This document shows positions 17,114 to 27,249 of a stretch of 64,000 bases of DNA, piece after piece (the stretch's first letter is position 1; every line of letters starts with the position of its first letter). Made by a program: the position numbers and the translations under genes. This stretch comes from an uncultured Lachnospiraceae bacterium (GTDB lineage: Bacteria > Bacillota > Clostridia > Lachnospirales > Lachnospiraceae): the NCBI GenBank assembly GCA_944377405.1, contig CALWES010000008.1:1-64000 (forward strand), written 5' to 3'. The notes under the pieces were generated by a model, which had not been told where the DNA came from, ran no database searches, and saw only the letters and a program-made list of their open reading frames with translations.

Positions 17114-20100
17114 ATGTCGAAATTAACAGATATTAAAAATCGAATTGATCAAATGGACGGAGGCACTTTCCAAAATCTTTGTGATGCCTACTTAAGCTAT
17201 AAAGGATATAAAAATGTTTATTCATTGGGTATGCACACAGGAAAAGATAAAACCGCCAAAGGAAATCCTGATACTTATTTTTTGACAGCAGAAAATAAGT
17301 ATGTATTTGTGATGTATACTACACAAAAAACGGCTTTCTTAAAGAAAGCAATTGAAGATATTGATAAATGTTTTGATTCAAAAAAGACTGGTGTTTCGTC
17401 GGAAGATATTGTAGAGATCATATATTGCCATACATATGGTCGCTTAGGACCAGGTGATGACCAGTACCTTAGACAATACTGTAAAGAGCGCGGCGTAGTG
17501 CTGACACTGATTGGTTTGGATCAATTGGGAAACGATATTTTCCGCGAGTGTCCAATTTTAGCCCAAGATTTCTTTGGAATTAGTATCGACTCGGGTCAAA
17601 TTCTGCCATTAGATATGTTTGTGGCGAGGCATGATGCGAATAAGATGTCTGCTCCACTTGGAACAGAATTTCTTTTACGAGAAAAGGAGTTGGAAAAAGC
17701 AAAGTCCGCCCTGTGTGACAACGATGTCTTGCTGATTGCGGGGCCTTCCGGTGTTGGGAAGACCAGATTTGCACTGGAATTATGCAGGCAATTGGCGGAA
17801 GAGAAGGGCTACACTGTACTTGTCATAAAAAACAACAACTTGCAACTATATGAGGACCTAGTATCTGCAATTGAAGAAGGAAAAGAGTATCTGGTGCTTG
17901 TTGATGACGCAAATGAGCTTTCTGGACTGCACCATGTGCTGGATTATCTTCCAAGAGCGGCAGTCGGATCGCGTCATATTTCAAAATTGATCCTGACCGT
18001 ACGCGACTATGCCCGGAAACAAGTGATGCAGAGCGTTAAGGAGGTTATTCAACCGGAAACAATTAAAATTTCGACATTTAATGACGACGATATCCGTAAA
18101 CTTATGGAAACATGCTACGGGATCACAAATCGGGTATATACAGATCGCATTGTTGCCATTGCGGAAGGAAATGCGCGCTTGGCCATGCTTGCCGGAAAAC
18201 TTGCGGTAGATTCGGAAAACCTTGCTGCAATTCAGGATGCGTCAGCTCTCTATCATAACTATTATAGCAAGCAGCTGAATGCCCTCGTCGAAAGTGATAC
18301 AGGTGTATGCTCGGCTGGAATCATTGCATTTGTTCAAGCAATTCATCTAAAACATCTCGAAAAGCTTGCCCCAATTTTTGAGGTTGCGGGAATAAGTAGC
18401 AGTGATTTTACATCGGATCTGAAATTGCTCCACAGCGCGGAAATCGTAGATCTGTGCAATGACGAGGCGGCAAGAATTTCAGACCAAAGCTTCAGTAACT
18501 TTTTAATCAAGTATGTTTTTATCGAGGAAAAAATTATTCCCCTCAGCATAATGATTGAAACATGCTTTCAGATGAATAAAAGCAGAACGATTGAGGCATG
18601 CAATATCCTCTTAAATGTATTCTCAGAACAGGGTGTAAGAGAATATGTTGAAGATCAGATTAACCTTGTGTGGAACAGGCTGGAATGCAACGAAGAGAAG
18701 TTTCTTCCGTTCTTCAAAGCTTTTCACATGGTGCGACCGACACAAACTCTTTTGTTGCTGCAGGAGTATATTGAGCAAGAGGCATACCATCCGTTTGATG
18801 TGCGAAATTTGCCGTTTGATGATAACAAACAGGGCAAGAATGTTTCCGATGATATTCTACAAATTCTAAGCAACTTTGAAAATCATTCCGAACTTCCAAC
18901 TGCACTGGATCTGCTATTGCAGTATTATCAAAAACGCCCGGATTTGTTTGAACAATTCTATAGAGTGTACGCAGGACGGTTTGAAGTCAATTTGGACTCC
19001 CCTCGCTTTGGATATTTTACGCAGAGCGCAGTAGTAAAAAATCTCTGCGAAGCGGTCAATGCGACCCCAGAGGATATGAATCTATTAATCTTATTCGTTC
19101 GCGTTGCGGGCCATTTTTTGAAGATTGATGTTTCAAAGGCAGAGGGCGGCCGGCACAATACCATATCGATTTACACACTGACACTTTCTCCAGATCAGCC
19201 GGTTTTGGAATACCGAAAGATGCTTTGGTCGCAACTCTATCAGATTTATCAGCGCGGAAATGGGCAGGCTGAGATTGAGCAAATTCTATATAAGTACGGT
19301 ATGCCTCATTATGGCGTTGATACAGGTTTGGATGTGGTGAGGGCCGAGTTTGAAGAAATATTAAAATTATTTTCCCTATTCCAGCCAGAAAACTTGTTCC
19401 ACTGCGTAATCGCGGCACATATTAAACAAATTGTAAAGCACGTTGATTATTGTGCGCTGGATATACTGGCTCCATTTCTTAGTTCAGAAAAGTATAAAAT
19501 ATATTCTGCGCTTGTGCGCCATCGCAGCGAAGACTACTCTGAGGGATATAAGAAAAGTATCCAGCGACATAGGGACAGGATTTCCAAACTTGTGGAGGGA
19601 TACACACCTTTAAACATAGACCGTTTGATCCAGGTATGCATGGAGAGTACTCGAACTTTCGATAAGGAAGAAAGAGAATTAGGTCCAGGGCTCGGATATG
19701 TGTTTGAAACATTCCAGAATCAGCAGCGGCTGTACCTATATTTGATAGATTCTTACATGAGGGCGGACACTCCATATAAAATAAATGCGGGACAAATCTT
19801 AGATAGACTATTTGAGCTGATGTCAGCGGCAGAAGTCAAAAAGTTTATCACAAAATATAAATATGGACAGCAAAATGTGTGGTTATGGTACTTTTATGCG
19901 TTGATGCCGGAACAGCAGCTATCTGCTGAGTGGACAGCCGACTTGCTGAATTATTTGGAAACGCCTGATACAGATTTAAAGTCATCGCCGCACCGGCGGC
20001 TGGACTCACTGTGCAAATATGAAAGGATCGAACCACAAATTATATACAAGGCGCTACGTATCGTTTTAAAGCATTATGAAGAATCTCCCTTTATTTTTAG

Positions 20101-20887
20101 TCTATATGTTTTCGGAATTATGAATCATAGAAATCAGCAGGAGGCGGATAAAGCTGTAAGGGAGTTTTCAGGTGAACTTCCTCTTTTGGAGGAAGTATAT
20201 TTGAAAGGGATATCTTATTCCAGTCACGAGGACTATGATGGGTCTTTGCTATATGCGATTATTACTATTGACACCTCGTTCCTATACAGATATCTCGACT
20301 GTCTGATAACCGTTCAGCAAGAGCACTCCAGATCCTATGACCATTATGCTGTGATGCGACTTTTGAAAATATGGTATACAGAGCAATTCATGGATTTGGC
20401 TGATGGCATGTTTGATTATCTGCATGAAAAAAGAGAGAAATCGGTATATTGGTTATATCAGTCACCATTTAGTATGATGTTATGTAACGAAGCGAATCAT
20501 CAGGAAATCATTGCAAAACAGGATTTTTGGATCAAACATACGATTGAGCGATATAACCATGACAGTGACCGAATGTATGAACTGTTTTCCTCAATAGAGG
20601 AATTATCCTGCGAAAGACGGAAACGGGCTGTAGAGAAGTTTTTATCGCTCAATGCCGATCCAGATCTTTTTGAACGTCTGCCTTTGGAACCGTCCCACTG
20701 GGGTGGAAGCGGCAGTATGATTCCTTATATGCAGGAACGAATTGACTATTTACGTTCTCTTCTTCCCATTGTATCTGGCATGAAGTATTTGAAGCAAAAG
20801 CAACGCATAGAACGGGAGATAACAGGCTGGAAAGAAAGAATACGTTCCGAAGAAGTTGAAGAACTGCTGGAGTCCTGGTATCGTTAG
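17114..20887 (+). CDS. STAND-type NTPase with possible N-terminal nuclease domain and long helical-repeat sensor
   Basis: A 1257-residue intact protein. Residues 1-160 resemble a divergent PD-(D/E)XK nuclease: a helix with TFQNLCDAYL, then Asp53 in GNPD and Gln71-Lys72 in VFVMYTTQK at the usual strand spacing. The NTPase core has Walker A GPSGVGKT (210-217), Walker B YLVLVDDANEL with Asp264/Asp265, an arginine strand LILTVRDYAR (Arg297), and GNARLA (352-357), similar to the GNPRLA-type motif of STAND proteins. Residues about 400-1257 are helical repeats without a named domain. This effector-NTPase-sensor order is that of Avs and nSTAND anti-phage proteins. I chose ATG 17114 over 17108 because GTGGAGG sits six bases before it. 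The gene is 38 bases after the Fic remnant and AT-rich. The defence role is inference, and the nuclease call is tentative. Confidence 0.72.
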   Translation: MSKLTDIKNRIDQMDGGTFQNLCDAYLSYKGYKNVYSLGMHTGKDKTAKGNPDTYFLTAENKYVFVMYTTQKTAFLKKAIEDIDKCFDSKKTGVSSEDIVEIIYCHTYGRLGPGDDQYLRQYCKERGVVLTLIGLDQLGNDIFRECPILAQDFFGISIDSGQILPLDMFVARHDANKMSAPLGTEFLLREKELEKAKSALCDNDVLLIAGPSGVGKTRFALELCRQLAEEKGYTVLVIKNNNLQLYEDLVSAIEEGKEYLVLVDDANELSGLHHVLDYLPRAAVGSRHISKLILTVRDYARKQVMQSVKEVIQPETIKISTFNDDDIRKLMETCYGITNRVYTDRIVAIAEGNARLAMLAGKLAVDSENLAAIQDASALYHNYYSKQLNALVESDTGVCSAGIIAFVQAIHLKHLEKLAPIFEVAGISSSDFTSDLKLLHSAEIVDLCNDEAARISDQSFSNFLIKYVFIEEKIIPLSIMIETCFQMNKSRTIEACNILLNVFSEQGVREYVEDQINLVWNRLECNEEKFLPFFKAFHMVRPTQTLLLLQEYIEQEAYHPFDVRNLPFDDNKQGKNVSDDILQILSNFENHSELPTALDLLLQYYQKRPDLFEQFYRVYAGRFEVNLDSPRFGYFTQSAVVKNLCEAVNATPEDMNLLILFVRVAGHFLKIDVSKAEGGRHNTISIYTLTLSPDQPVLEYRKMLWSQLYQIYQRGNGQAEIEQILYKYGMPHYGVDTGLDVVRAEFEEILKLFSLFQPENLFHCVIAAHIKQIVKHVDYCALDILAPFLSSEKYKIYSALVRHRSEDYSEGYKKSIQRHRDRISKLVEGYTPLNIDRLIQVCMESTRTFDKEERELGPGLGYVFETFQNQQRLYLYLIDSYMRADTPYKINAGQILDRLFELMSAAEVKKFITKYKYGQQNVWLWYFYALMPEQQLSAEWTADLLNYLETPDTDLKSSPHRRLDSLCKYERIEPQIIYKALRIVLKHYEESPFIFSLYVFGIMNHRNQQEADKAVREFSGELPLLEEVYLKGISYSSHEDYDGSLLYAIITIDTSFLYRYLDCLITVQQEHSRSYDHYAVMRLLKIWYTEQFMDLADGMFDYLHEKREKSVYWLYQSPFSMMLCNEANHQEIIAKQDFWIKHTIERYNHDSDRMYELFSSIEELSCERRKRAVEKFLSLNADPDLFERLPLEPSHWGGSGSMIPYMQERIDYLRSLLPIVSGMKYLKQKQRIEREITGWKERIRSEEVEELLESWYR

Positions 20888-21057
20888 TTTCGAATGTTCG
20901 CTATCAAATATATCAGTACCCACAGATTTCTATCTATGTCCATTCTTTTTTAAATATATTAAATGTGAATTTTTATCTATAAGTTCTGATGAATAGTCGC
21001 TTATCTTCCTAAAAAAATGCCATTTACAATAAGCGCGGTGCTATCCAAGTTACATAG

Positions 21058-21098
21058 GAAGCCCAGAAAACCTGTCCACATCAGGATTTCCGGGCTTC
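21058..21098 (+). terminator. Hairpin downstream of the STAND gene
   Basis: A 17-base arm (21058-21074) pairs with 21082-21098 around TCCACAT, with two mismatches. It lies 170 bases after the stop codon. The bases 20888-21057 are AT-rich, and I see no gene in them. Confidence 0.55.
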
Positions 21099-21140
21099 AT
21101 TTACATTAGCGGCGTCGCTATACATAGGGTCGCATGAAAA

Positions 21141-21172
21141 AAAGACCCATGGCTTTACTGCCACAGGTCTTT
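21141..21172 (-). terminator. Terminator of the P-type ATPase gene
   Basis: On the minus strand AAAGACC...GGC-AGTAAA-GCC...GGTCTTT is followed by a run of T (plus-strand A-tract 21137-21143). It lies 38 bases after the ATPase stop codon. Confidence 0.72.
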
Positions 21173-21210
21173 CCTGATTCACGGATCAGAAACATTTAGT
21201 TTAAGAAAAT

Positions 21211-23862
21211 TTATTTTTCCCTGTGCTTTCCCGCACCTCTGATCAGGCGGGTGGCCTGGATCAGGACTGTGGGGATCAGGGCAAGGAGCACGATCTCCTC
21301 CACCAGGGTAACAGGCATATCTGCCACCTGGAACAGGGGGTGCAGTGCCGGGATCAGCAGTACGGAAAGCAGCAGTACACAGCCGATGACGAAGGCACCG
21401 ATGGAGAAGGGGTTGGACAGGAAGCCAAGCCGGAAGATGGATTCCTTACCGCGGCAGTTGAAGCCGTGGAACAGTCTTGCCAGAGTCAGGGTGGAGAAGG
21501 CCATGGTCATGGCGGCGGAGGTACCGCCTGCGTTCATGCCCAGGTAGAAGGCAGTCATGACCGGAATGGCAATCAGAAGGCCCTGGCCGAGGATCTTGGT
21601 CATCAGGTCCTTATCCAGGATGGGCGCCTTGGGATCACGGGGCTTCTCGGAAAGCAGGTTTGCCCGGGCAGGCTCCATGCCGATGGCAATGGCAGGAAGG
21701 CTGTCCGTCAGCAGGTTGATAAAGAGCAGGTGCACCGGAGCAAAGGGAGCCGGAAGTCCTGCCAGGGATGCATAGAGCACACAGAGGATGGCGGCCATAT
21801 TTCCGGAAAGCAGGAAATGGATGGTGTTCTTGATGTTGGCATAGACACCGCGGCCGTTCACCACTGCCTTTACGATGGTGGCAAAGTTATCGTCTGCCAG
21901 GATCATGGAAGCAGCGTCCTTGCTGACGTCGGTTCCCGTGATGCCCATGGCAACACCGATGTCCGCCTTCTTCAGGGCAGGAGCGTCGTTGACGCCGTCT
22001 CCCGTCATGGAAACGATGGCGCCCCGCCGCTGCCATGCATTGACGATGCGGATCTTATGTTCCGGAGACACCCGGGCATAAACAGATACTCTGGGAAGCT
22101 TCTCATCCAGCTCTTCGTCGGACATCTTCTCCAGTTCAACGCCCTCCAGGGCCATATCCCCTTCCTCAAAGATACCGATCTGCTTTGCAATGGCGGAGGC
22201 AGTTACCTTGTGGTCGCCGGTGATCATAACGGTACGGATACCGCCTCTCTTGGCGTCCTGTACGGCCTGCATGGACTCTACTCTGGGCGGGTCCATCATG
22301 GCGGCAAGGCCCACGAAGGTGAAGTGGTTTTCATCCGCCAGGGTGATCAGGGACTGATTCAGCTCCAGCTCCTTCTTCTCCGGGAAGCAGCGGCGGGCAA
22401 AGGCCAGCACCCGCAGGCCGGAGCAGGACAGCTCATCGTTGACAGCTTCGATCTGTCTCCGGAGGACAGGGGTCATGGGAACCTCACCCTCGGAGGTAAG
22501 CACATAGTCGGAGCGGTCCAGAAGGGTATCGATGGCACCCTTGGTATACAGGGTGGGGATCTGATCGATGAGGTGAAGGGTACTCATGAGCTTACGGTCG
22601 GAATCGAAGGCAAGCTCGGCCACTCTGGGGTATTTTCTCCGGTATTCGGATTCGTCGATATCAAAGCGGTCCCCCACCCGCACCAGGGCCACCTCGGTGG
22701 GATCACCGATCTCCTGGCCGTTTTCCTTGTCGGTGGTGGCGTCGCTGGCCAGAAGGCCGATGCTAAGGAGCAGCTTCTGCACACTGTTGGTCAGAGTCAG
22801 ATCCTCTGCGTCGATGAGCTGGCCGTCTGCGTAGAAGCGCTGTACCGTCATACGGTTCTGTGTCAGGGTACCGGTCTTATCGGAGCAGATGACGGATACG
22901 CAGCCCAGGGCCTCCACGGCCTTCAGCTCCTTGATGATGGCATTCTGACGGGCCATCTTCTGGGTGCCGATGGCAAGAACGATGGTAACGATGGAGCTTA
23001 AAGCCTCCGGGATGGCTGCCACCGCAAGGGCAACAGCGAACATGAGGGAGTCCAGAAGTCCCATATGGCTCCTGAAGATGGAAAGCACGAAGACGATGGC
23101 ACAGATGATCATGATGCCCATGGCCAGCTTCTCGGAGAATTTATCCAGGCTCTCCTGAAGCGGAGTCTTGCGCTGCTTGGTCTGATTCATAAGGGAAGCG
23201 ATCTTACCGATCTGGGTCTCCATACCGGTGGCAGTCACCACTGCATGGGCTCTGCCGTAGGTCACCAGGGAGCCGGAGAATACCATGTTCTTCTGGTCGC
23301 CCAAAGCGATCTCCTGCTGGTCGATGACCCGCACATCCTTTTCCACGGCCTCGCTTTCTCCCGTAAGGGAGCTCTCATTTACCTTAAGAGAGAAGTTCTC
23401 GATGATACGTCCGTCTGCCGGCACCATATCTCCGGCCTCCAGCACCAGGATGTCGCCGGGCACGATGTCGGCAGCAGGGATCTCCATACGCTGGCCGTTC
23501 CGGATAATCTTGGCGGAGGGAGCCGACATGGCCTTTAAGCTCTCCAGGGATTTTTCGGCCTTTACGGTCTGGAAGGTTCCCAGGATGGCGTTCAGCACGA
23601 TAACGGCAAAGATAACGATGGTACTTTCCTTATTTCCGGAGATGAAGGAAATAAGGGCTGCGATGATCAGGATGATCACCAGCAGATCCTTAAACTGCTC
23701 CAGGAAGATCATCGGAACGCTTTTTTTCTTGGTTTCCGTCAGCTGATTCTTTCCGAAGCGGCTGAGCCTTCCGGCAGCTTCCGTGGTGCTGAGTCCGCCG
23801 GAAGAAGAGCCTGTTTCCGCAAGGGCCTCCTCCGGAGACAGATTGAAAAAGTTCTTTGACAT
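21211..23862 (-). CDS. P-type cation-transporting ATPase (Ca2+/Mn2+ group), riboswitch controlled
   Basis: An 883-residue P2-type ATPase that pumps a divalent cation across the cytoplasmic membrane. All functional blocks are present: the N-terminal cation-ATPase domain, actuator TGES, helix M4 with [18 protein letters not shown], the phosphorylated Asp328 in SDKTGTLTQ, the KGA nucleotide-binding loop, hinge [18 protein letters not shown], and six C-terminal helices. Annotation pipelines would call it calcium-translocating. The yybP-ykoY aptamer upstream argues that manganese is a physiological substrate, as for pneumococcal MgtA and lactococcal YoaB. The start is placed at MSKNFF after AGGAAAGGGG. 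The frame extends sixteen codons further into the riboswitch terminator, which is not used. Confidence 0.93.
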   Translation of the reverse strand: MSKNFFNLSPEEALAETGSSSGGLSTTEAAGRLSRFGKNQLTETKKKSVPMIFLEQFKDLLVIILIIAALISFISGNKESTIVIFAVIVLNAILGTFQTVKAEKSLESLKAMSAPSAKIIRNGQRMEIPAADIVPGDILVLEAGDMVPADGRIIENFSLKVNESSLTGESEAVEKDVRVIDQQEIALGDQKNMVFSGSLVTYGRAHAVVTATGMETQIGKIASLMNQTKQRKTPLQESLDKFSEKLAMGIMIICAIVFVLSIFRSHMGLLDSLMFAVALAVAAIPEALSSIVTIVLAIGTQKMARQNAIIKELKAVEALGCVSVICSDKTGTLTQNRMTVQRFYADGQLIDAEDLTLTNSVQKLLLSIGLLASDATTDKENGQEIGDPTEVALVRVGDRFDIDESEYRRKYPRVAELAFDSDRKLMSTLHLIDQIPTLYTKGAIDTLLDRSDYVLTSEGEVPMTPVLRRQIEAVNDELSCSGLRVLAFARRCFPEKKELELNQSLITLADENHFTFVGLAAMMDPPRVESMQAVQDAKRGGIRTVMITGDHKVTASAIAKQIGIFEEGDMALEGVELEKMSDEELDEKLPRVSVYARVSPEHKIRIVNAWQRRGAIVSMTGDGVNDAPALKKADIGVAMGITGTDVSKDAASMILADDNFATIVKAVVNGRGVYANIKNTIHFLLSGNMAAILCVLYASLAGLPAPFAPVHLLFINLLTDSLPAIAIGMEPARANLLSEKPRDPKAPILDKDLMTKILGQGLLIAIPVMTAFYLGMNAGGTSAAMTMAFSTLTLARLFHGFNCRGKESIFRLGFLSNPFSIGAFVIGCVLLLSVLLIPALHPLFQVADMPVTLVEEIVLLALIPTVLIQATRLIRGAGKHREK

Positions 23863-23895
23863 AATATTCCCCTTTCCTGATGATATATAATAAAA

Positions 23896-23946
23896 AAGAC
23901 CCTTCGACAATCATACGGACATAGCGAATGATTGTCGAAAAGTCTT
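23896..23946 (-). terminator. Expression-platform terminator of the Mn riboswitch
   Basis: On the minus strand a 19-base arm starting AAGACTTTTCGAC pairs with ATGATTGTCGAAGGGTCTT and is followed by TTTTTTATT. The 5' arm contains the 3' strand of the aptamer's closing helix, so folding of the aptamer and of the terminator exclude each other. Metal binding should allow readthrough into the ATPase gene. Confidence 0.82.
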
Positions 23947-24023
23947 GTTACCCTGAGATTATGGTGCATACCGCCAGGACAGGTCCGTGATGTTGACGGC
24001 ATGGCTTTTAACTACTCCCTTTT
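23938..24023 (-). promoter_or_regulatory. yybP-ykoY family manganese riboswitch aptamer
   Basis: The minus-strand leader opens AAAAGGGAGTAGT, runs through GCCGTCAACATCACGGAC and CTGGCGGTATGCACC, and closes with CAGGGTAACAAGACTTTT. These match the conserved GGGGAGUAG, UCAACAU and AAGAC elements of the yybP-ykoY motif as I know it. Closing helix P1 is AAAAG (24023-24019) with CTTTT (23942-23938). The family binds Mn2+ and switches on exporters. It sits between a promoter and an intrinsic terminator ahead of the P-type ATPase. Confidence 0.82.
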
Positions 24024-24034
24024 CAACGTTCCAT

Positions 24035-24064
24035 AGTGTAACACAGAAGGTCTGCCGCCGTCAA
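24035..24064 (-). promoter_or_regulatory. Promoter of the riboswitch-ATPase transcript
   Basis: On the minus strand TTGACG and TACACT are separated by 18 bases. The expected start site is about 24028, a few bases before the aptamer. Confidence 0.62.
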
Positions 24065-24072
24065 TGGGAAAC

Positions 24073-24101
24073 TTGCAAAAGCAGGTTGCTGTTGCTATAC
24101 T
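24073..24101 (+). promoter_or_regulatory. Promoter of the AI-2E family gene
   Basis: TTGCAA and TATACT with a 17-base spacer lie about 50 bases before the ATG at 24154. It faces away from the riboswitch promoter. Confidence 0.58.
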
Positions 24102-24153
24102 TATCTATGTCGGCATTGTCAGCAACAAAGTTTGAAAGCATGGTGAAAAAACG

Positions 24154-25443
24154 ATGAAGGACAGAAAATGGAATCAGTATCTTTTATGGGGGCTTACGGC
24201 CTTTACGGTGATCGCCGCCGCCATCGGCGTGGTCTTCCTTTTTATCCATCTGAAGGAGCTGGCCGCAGTGGTGCGGCTGATCCTGGGCATCCTGATGCCC
24301 GTGATCTATGGTACCATCATGGCCTACCTTATGTCCCCCATTTACAATCATGTGTACGAATTTATATATAAGAAGCTTTCCACAGGGAAAAAGCACCGGA
24401 AATCCCCAGGGCGCATCGCCAAGCTCGGAGCCACTCTGGTGGCGGTGATCGTCCTCTGTGCCGCAGCCATCGGCATCATCTCCATGATGCTTCCGGAGCT
24501 GTATCGCTCCATCATGAATGTAGTCAACTCCCTGCCGGCCAATGTCAGCAGGATCTACAGCACCCTCAATCAGCTCTTTGCAGCGGATTCCGAATACCAG
24601 CAGGACCTCCTGATGCTTTATCACAACGCGGCGGCTTATCTGGAGGATTTTCTGAACAACACGGTGCTGCCCAATATTTCCGGAATCATCCGCCAGGCCT
24701 ATACCGGAGTGGCCTCTGTGCTGATGTGGTTCTATGACATCGTCATCGGCCTGATCGTCATGATCTACCTTCTGAATATCAAGGACGTGCTCCTTCCCCA
24801 GTTCAAGAAGCTGATCTATACGGTTCTTCCCGTGAAGTGGGCAGAGCTTACGGTGAAGGAGCTTCAGTATATTCATGAGGTCTTCGGCGGCTTCATCATC
24901 GGCAAGATCGTGGATTCCCTCATCATCGGGATCATGTGCTTTGTGATCCTGAGCTTCCTGAACATGGTGGGGCTCCTCCACATGCCCTATGTGCTCCTGG
25001 TCTCCGTGATCGTGGGAGTGACCAATGTGATCCCTTTCTTCGGACCCTTTATCGGAGCCATTCCCAGCACCATCCTTATCATGCTGTCGGATCCCCTTCA
25101 GGGACTGTATTTCCTGATCTTCGTGTTCCTGCTGCAGCAGTTTGACGGAAACTTCCTGGGTCCCAAGATCCTGGGAGACCGGACCGGTATCTCCAGCTTC
25201 TGGGTACTCTTTTCCATCCTCCTGTTCGGTGGACTCTTCGGCTTTGTGGGTATGATCATTGCGGTGCCCACCTGGGCGGTGTTCATGAACCTTCTGGGAC
25301 GGATCTCCAGAGTGGTGCTGAAGCGGAAGGGCCTTCCCAGTGCCCTGAACTACTATGGCTGCGGAAAGGAGCTGCCGAAGCCGGAACAGATACGGCAGGC
25401 ACCGGAGCAGGCATCTGAGCCGGAAACCGGCGGGAAGGACTGA
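24154..25443 (+). CDS. AI-2E family transporter (PerM/YdiK-like)
   Basis: A 429-residue membrane protein with about eight helices. Family text includes LILGILMPVIYGTIMAYLMSPIYN near the N-terminus, a long periplasmic-type loop, and the conserved GVTNVIPFFGPFIGAIPS and QQFDGNFLGPKILGDRTGISSFWVL segments near the C-terminus. The family name comes from the E. coli TqsA exporter, and other members act as Na+/H+ antiporters, so the substrate is open. The C-terminal 40 residues are hydrophilic and rich in Pro/Glu. The ribosome binding site is weak (GGTGAAAAAACG). A bidirectional terminator follows. Confidence 0.9.
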   Translation: MKDRKWNQYLLWGLTAFTVIAAAIGVVFLFIHLKELAAVVRLILGILMPVIYGTIMAYLMSPIYNHVYEFIYKKLSTGKKHRKSPGRIAKLGATLVAVIVLCAAAIGIISMMLPELYRSIMNVVNSLPANVSRIYSTLNQLFAADSEYQQDLLMLYHNAAAYLEDFLNNTVLPNISGIIRQAYTGVASVLMWFYDIVIGLIVMIYLLNIKDVLLPQFKKLIYTVLPVKWAELTVKELQYIHEVFGGFIIGKIVDSLIIGIMCFVILSFLNMVGLLHMPYVLLVSVIVGVTNVIPFFGPFIGAIPSTILIMLSDPLQGLYFLIFVFLLQQFDGNFLGPKILGDRTGISSFWVLFSILLFGGLFGFVGMIIAVPTWAVFMNLLGRISRVVLKRKGLPSALNYYGCGKELPKPEQIRQAPEQASEPETGGKD

Positions 25444-25490
25444 GGGATCGGAGAAATAAAGGAAAAACAAGACTAATAACACATAAAAAG

Positions 25491-25536
25491 ACACACAGAC
25501 AGCGGATAAAGGAATCCGCGCCTGTGTGTTTTCTTT
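25491..25536. terminator. Bidirectional terminator between convergent genes
   Basis: ACACACAG (25491-25498) pairs with CTGTGTGT (25522-25529), with inner GCGGAT/ATCCGC. TTTTCTTTT follows on plus and CTTTTT on minus, so it serves both the AI-2E gene and the pyrophosphatase gene. Confidence 0.85.
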
Positions 25537-25542
25537 TACTCT

Positions 25543-27249
25543 TTATTTTTGCTGCAGCCGGGCGATCATGGGTGGTATGAACTGCTTCTTCCGGGATACG
25601 ACTCCGGGAAGGATCAGGGTCCCGTCCGCCTCTGCGGACTTTCCGAAGGCGTCCTCCGCCATCTGTACCGCCTGCTTTCCGCAGCAGATCAGCACAGAGG
25701 TCTCCGACAGGATACCTGTCAGCAGGAAATACAGGGCATCCACATGGAGCTCCGAAAGCTCCTTTTCCATGAAGGGCCGGAGCTTCTCGATGATCTGAGG
25801 GAAGTCCCCCTCGTTCATGGAGGTGATCTGTCCGGCGCCGAAGCTTGCGTCTCCGGCGTTGAACTTCTTGAAGTCCTGGAAGAAGATATCCTCCGCTGAT
25901 TTGCCCATGAGATTGCTGCCGGCGGAGAACATATCCCTGGCATAGGCCTCCAGGTCCCGGATCCCTGCAATGGCAGCCAGCTCCTCCGCAGCCCTGCGGT
26001 CCGTTTCCGTACAGGTGGGAGAGCGGAAGAGGAGGGTGTCCGAAACGATGGCCGAGCACAGGAGTCCAGCGATCTCAGGGGGGATCTCCACTCCGTTTTC
26101 CTGGAAGAGCTGCCGGATGATGGTGGCGGTACAGCCCAGGGGCTGACAGCGGAAATAGACCGGAGAGCTGGTCTCCATGGCCCCCAGACGGTGATGATCG
26201 ATGACCTCCAGAAGGTCCGCCTCCGTAACCCCGTCCACTGCCTGGGACAGCTCGTTGTGATCCACCAGGATCAGCTGCTTTCTGTGCATGGCCAGGAAGT
26301 TCCGGCGAGAGATCATGCCCACATAGTTTCCGTCCATATCCAGGATGGGAAAATCCCGGAAGCGGTGTTCCGCCATGATCTTACGGGCGGATTCCGCCGT
26401 ATCCTCCAGATGGAAGGTGACCAGATCCTTTGAGCACATGAAGCGGCTCACGGGCATAGACTGGTTCAGAAGCCTTGCGGTGGTATAGGTGTCATAGGGG
26501 GTGTGGATCACGATGACCTCCTGCTCCCTGGCATATTCCACCAGATCAGGCTGCACTTCATCGGAGCCCGTTACCAGAAGGAGAGAGGCCCTTTTCTCGA
26601 TGGCACAGCGCTGGGCTTTTTCCCGGTTTGCCGTAATGACGATGTCGTCCTCCATCAGAAAATCCGACATGGCCTCCTGCTTTGCGGCAGCAATGACCAC
26701 CCGGCCCTTTGTGATCTGGGCGTGGGGATTCCCGCAGAGGAGTCTGCCTCCAACGGTCTTCAGAATATTTGCCACAGGAGTCCGGGCATTTCCAACGATG
26801 CGGTTATCATACACGTCCATGTCGGACTCCGCGATATCGTTGATGGTGATGACTCCCAGGAGCTTGCGGTCCTCGTCGATGACGGGAAGGGTGACGGATT
26901 CCTGCCGCCGCATCTCCCCGTAGGCCTCCTTCAGGGAGATGTTTTCTCCGATCCCCTCCACCTGCTTGATGGCGATGTCCTTTACCTGGGGCTCCACATT
27001 GGTGATGTAATCCGGATCCGGGATATGAAAATAATTCAGCACGAAGGCCGTTTCCTGGTTCACGTGGCCAGCCCGCATGGGGATGTAGCTGAGGCCTTCC
27101 CCCTTACCGGAGGAGGCGTCCCTTTCGGACAGCCGGTTCTTGAGCCAGGCATAGGCGATGGCGGAGCAGATGGAATCCGTGTCGGGATTCTTGTGTCCGA
27201 TCACCAGTACGGTCTTCTTATTTGGTTCCTGATAATGCGGGTTCTTCAT
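25543..27249 (-). CDS. Manganese-dependent inorganic pyrophosphatase with CBS/DRTGG regulatory insert
   Basis: A 568-residue family II pyrophosphatase that hydrolyses PPi to phosphate. The DHH domain is split. The N-terminus holds [19 protein letters not shown], then come about 250 residues with two CBS modules ([20 protein letters not shown] and [19 protein letters not shown]) around a DRTGG-type segment. The DHH signature [12 protein letters not shown] and the DHHA2 domain ([16 protein letters not shown], ending with the SRKKQ motif) complete the enzyme. CBS-containing forms in Clostridia are regulated by adenine nucleotides. I chose the ATG of MKNPHY, with GAAAGGG six bases upstream. The start lies inside the end of the dehydratase gene (32-base overlap), implying coupled translation. 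Confidence 0.92.
   Translation of the reverse strand: MKNPHYQEPNKKTVLVIGHKNPDTDSICSAIAYAWLKNRLSERDASSGKGEGLSYIPMRAGHVNQETAFVLNYFHIPDPDYITNVEPQVKDIAIKQVEGIGENISLKEAYGEMRRQESVTLPVIDEDRKLLGVITINDIAESDMDVYDNRIVGNARTPVANILKTVGGRLLCGNPHAQITKGRVVIAAAKQEAMSDFLMEDDIVITANREKAQRCAIEKRASLLLVTGSDEVQPDLVEYAREQEVIVIHTPYDTYTTARLLNQSMPVSRFMCSKDLVTFHLEDTAESARKIMAEHRFRDFPILDMDGNYVGMISRRNFLAMHRKQLILVDHNELSQAVDGVTEADLLEVIDHHRLGAMETSSPVYFRCQPLGCTATIIRQLFQENGVEIPPEIAGLLCSAIVSDTLLFRSPTCTETDRRAAEELAAIAGIRDLEAYARDMFSAGSNLMGKSAEDIFFQDFKKFNAGDASFGAGQITSMNEGDFPQIIEKLRPFMEKELSELHVDALYFLLTGILSETSVLICCGKQAVQMAEDAFGKSAEADGTLILPGVVSRKKQFIPPMIARLQQK

Noticed and set aside
12000..21200. CRISPR array or cas genes in the accessory island
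   Set aside because: No regularly spaced direct repeats and no Cas-like proteins were seen. The only defence-like gene is the STAND NTPase, with the broken Fic gene beside it.
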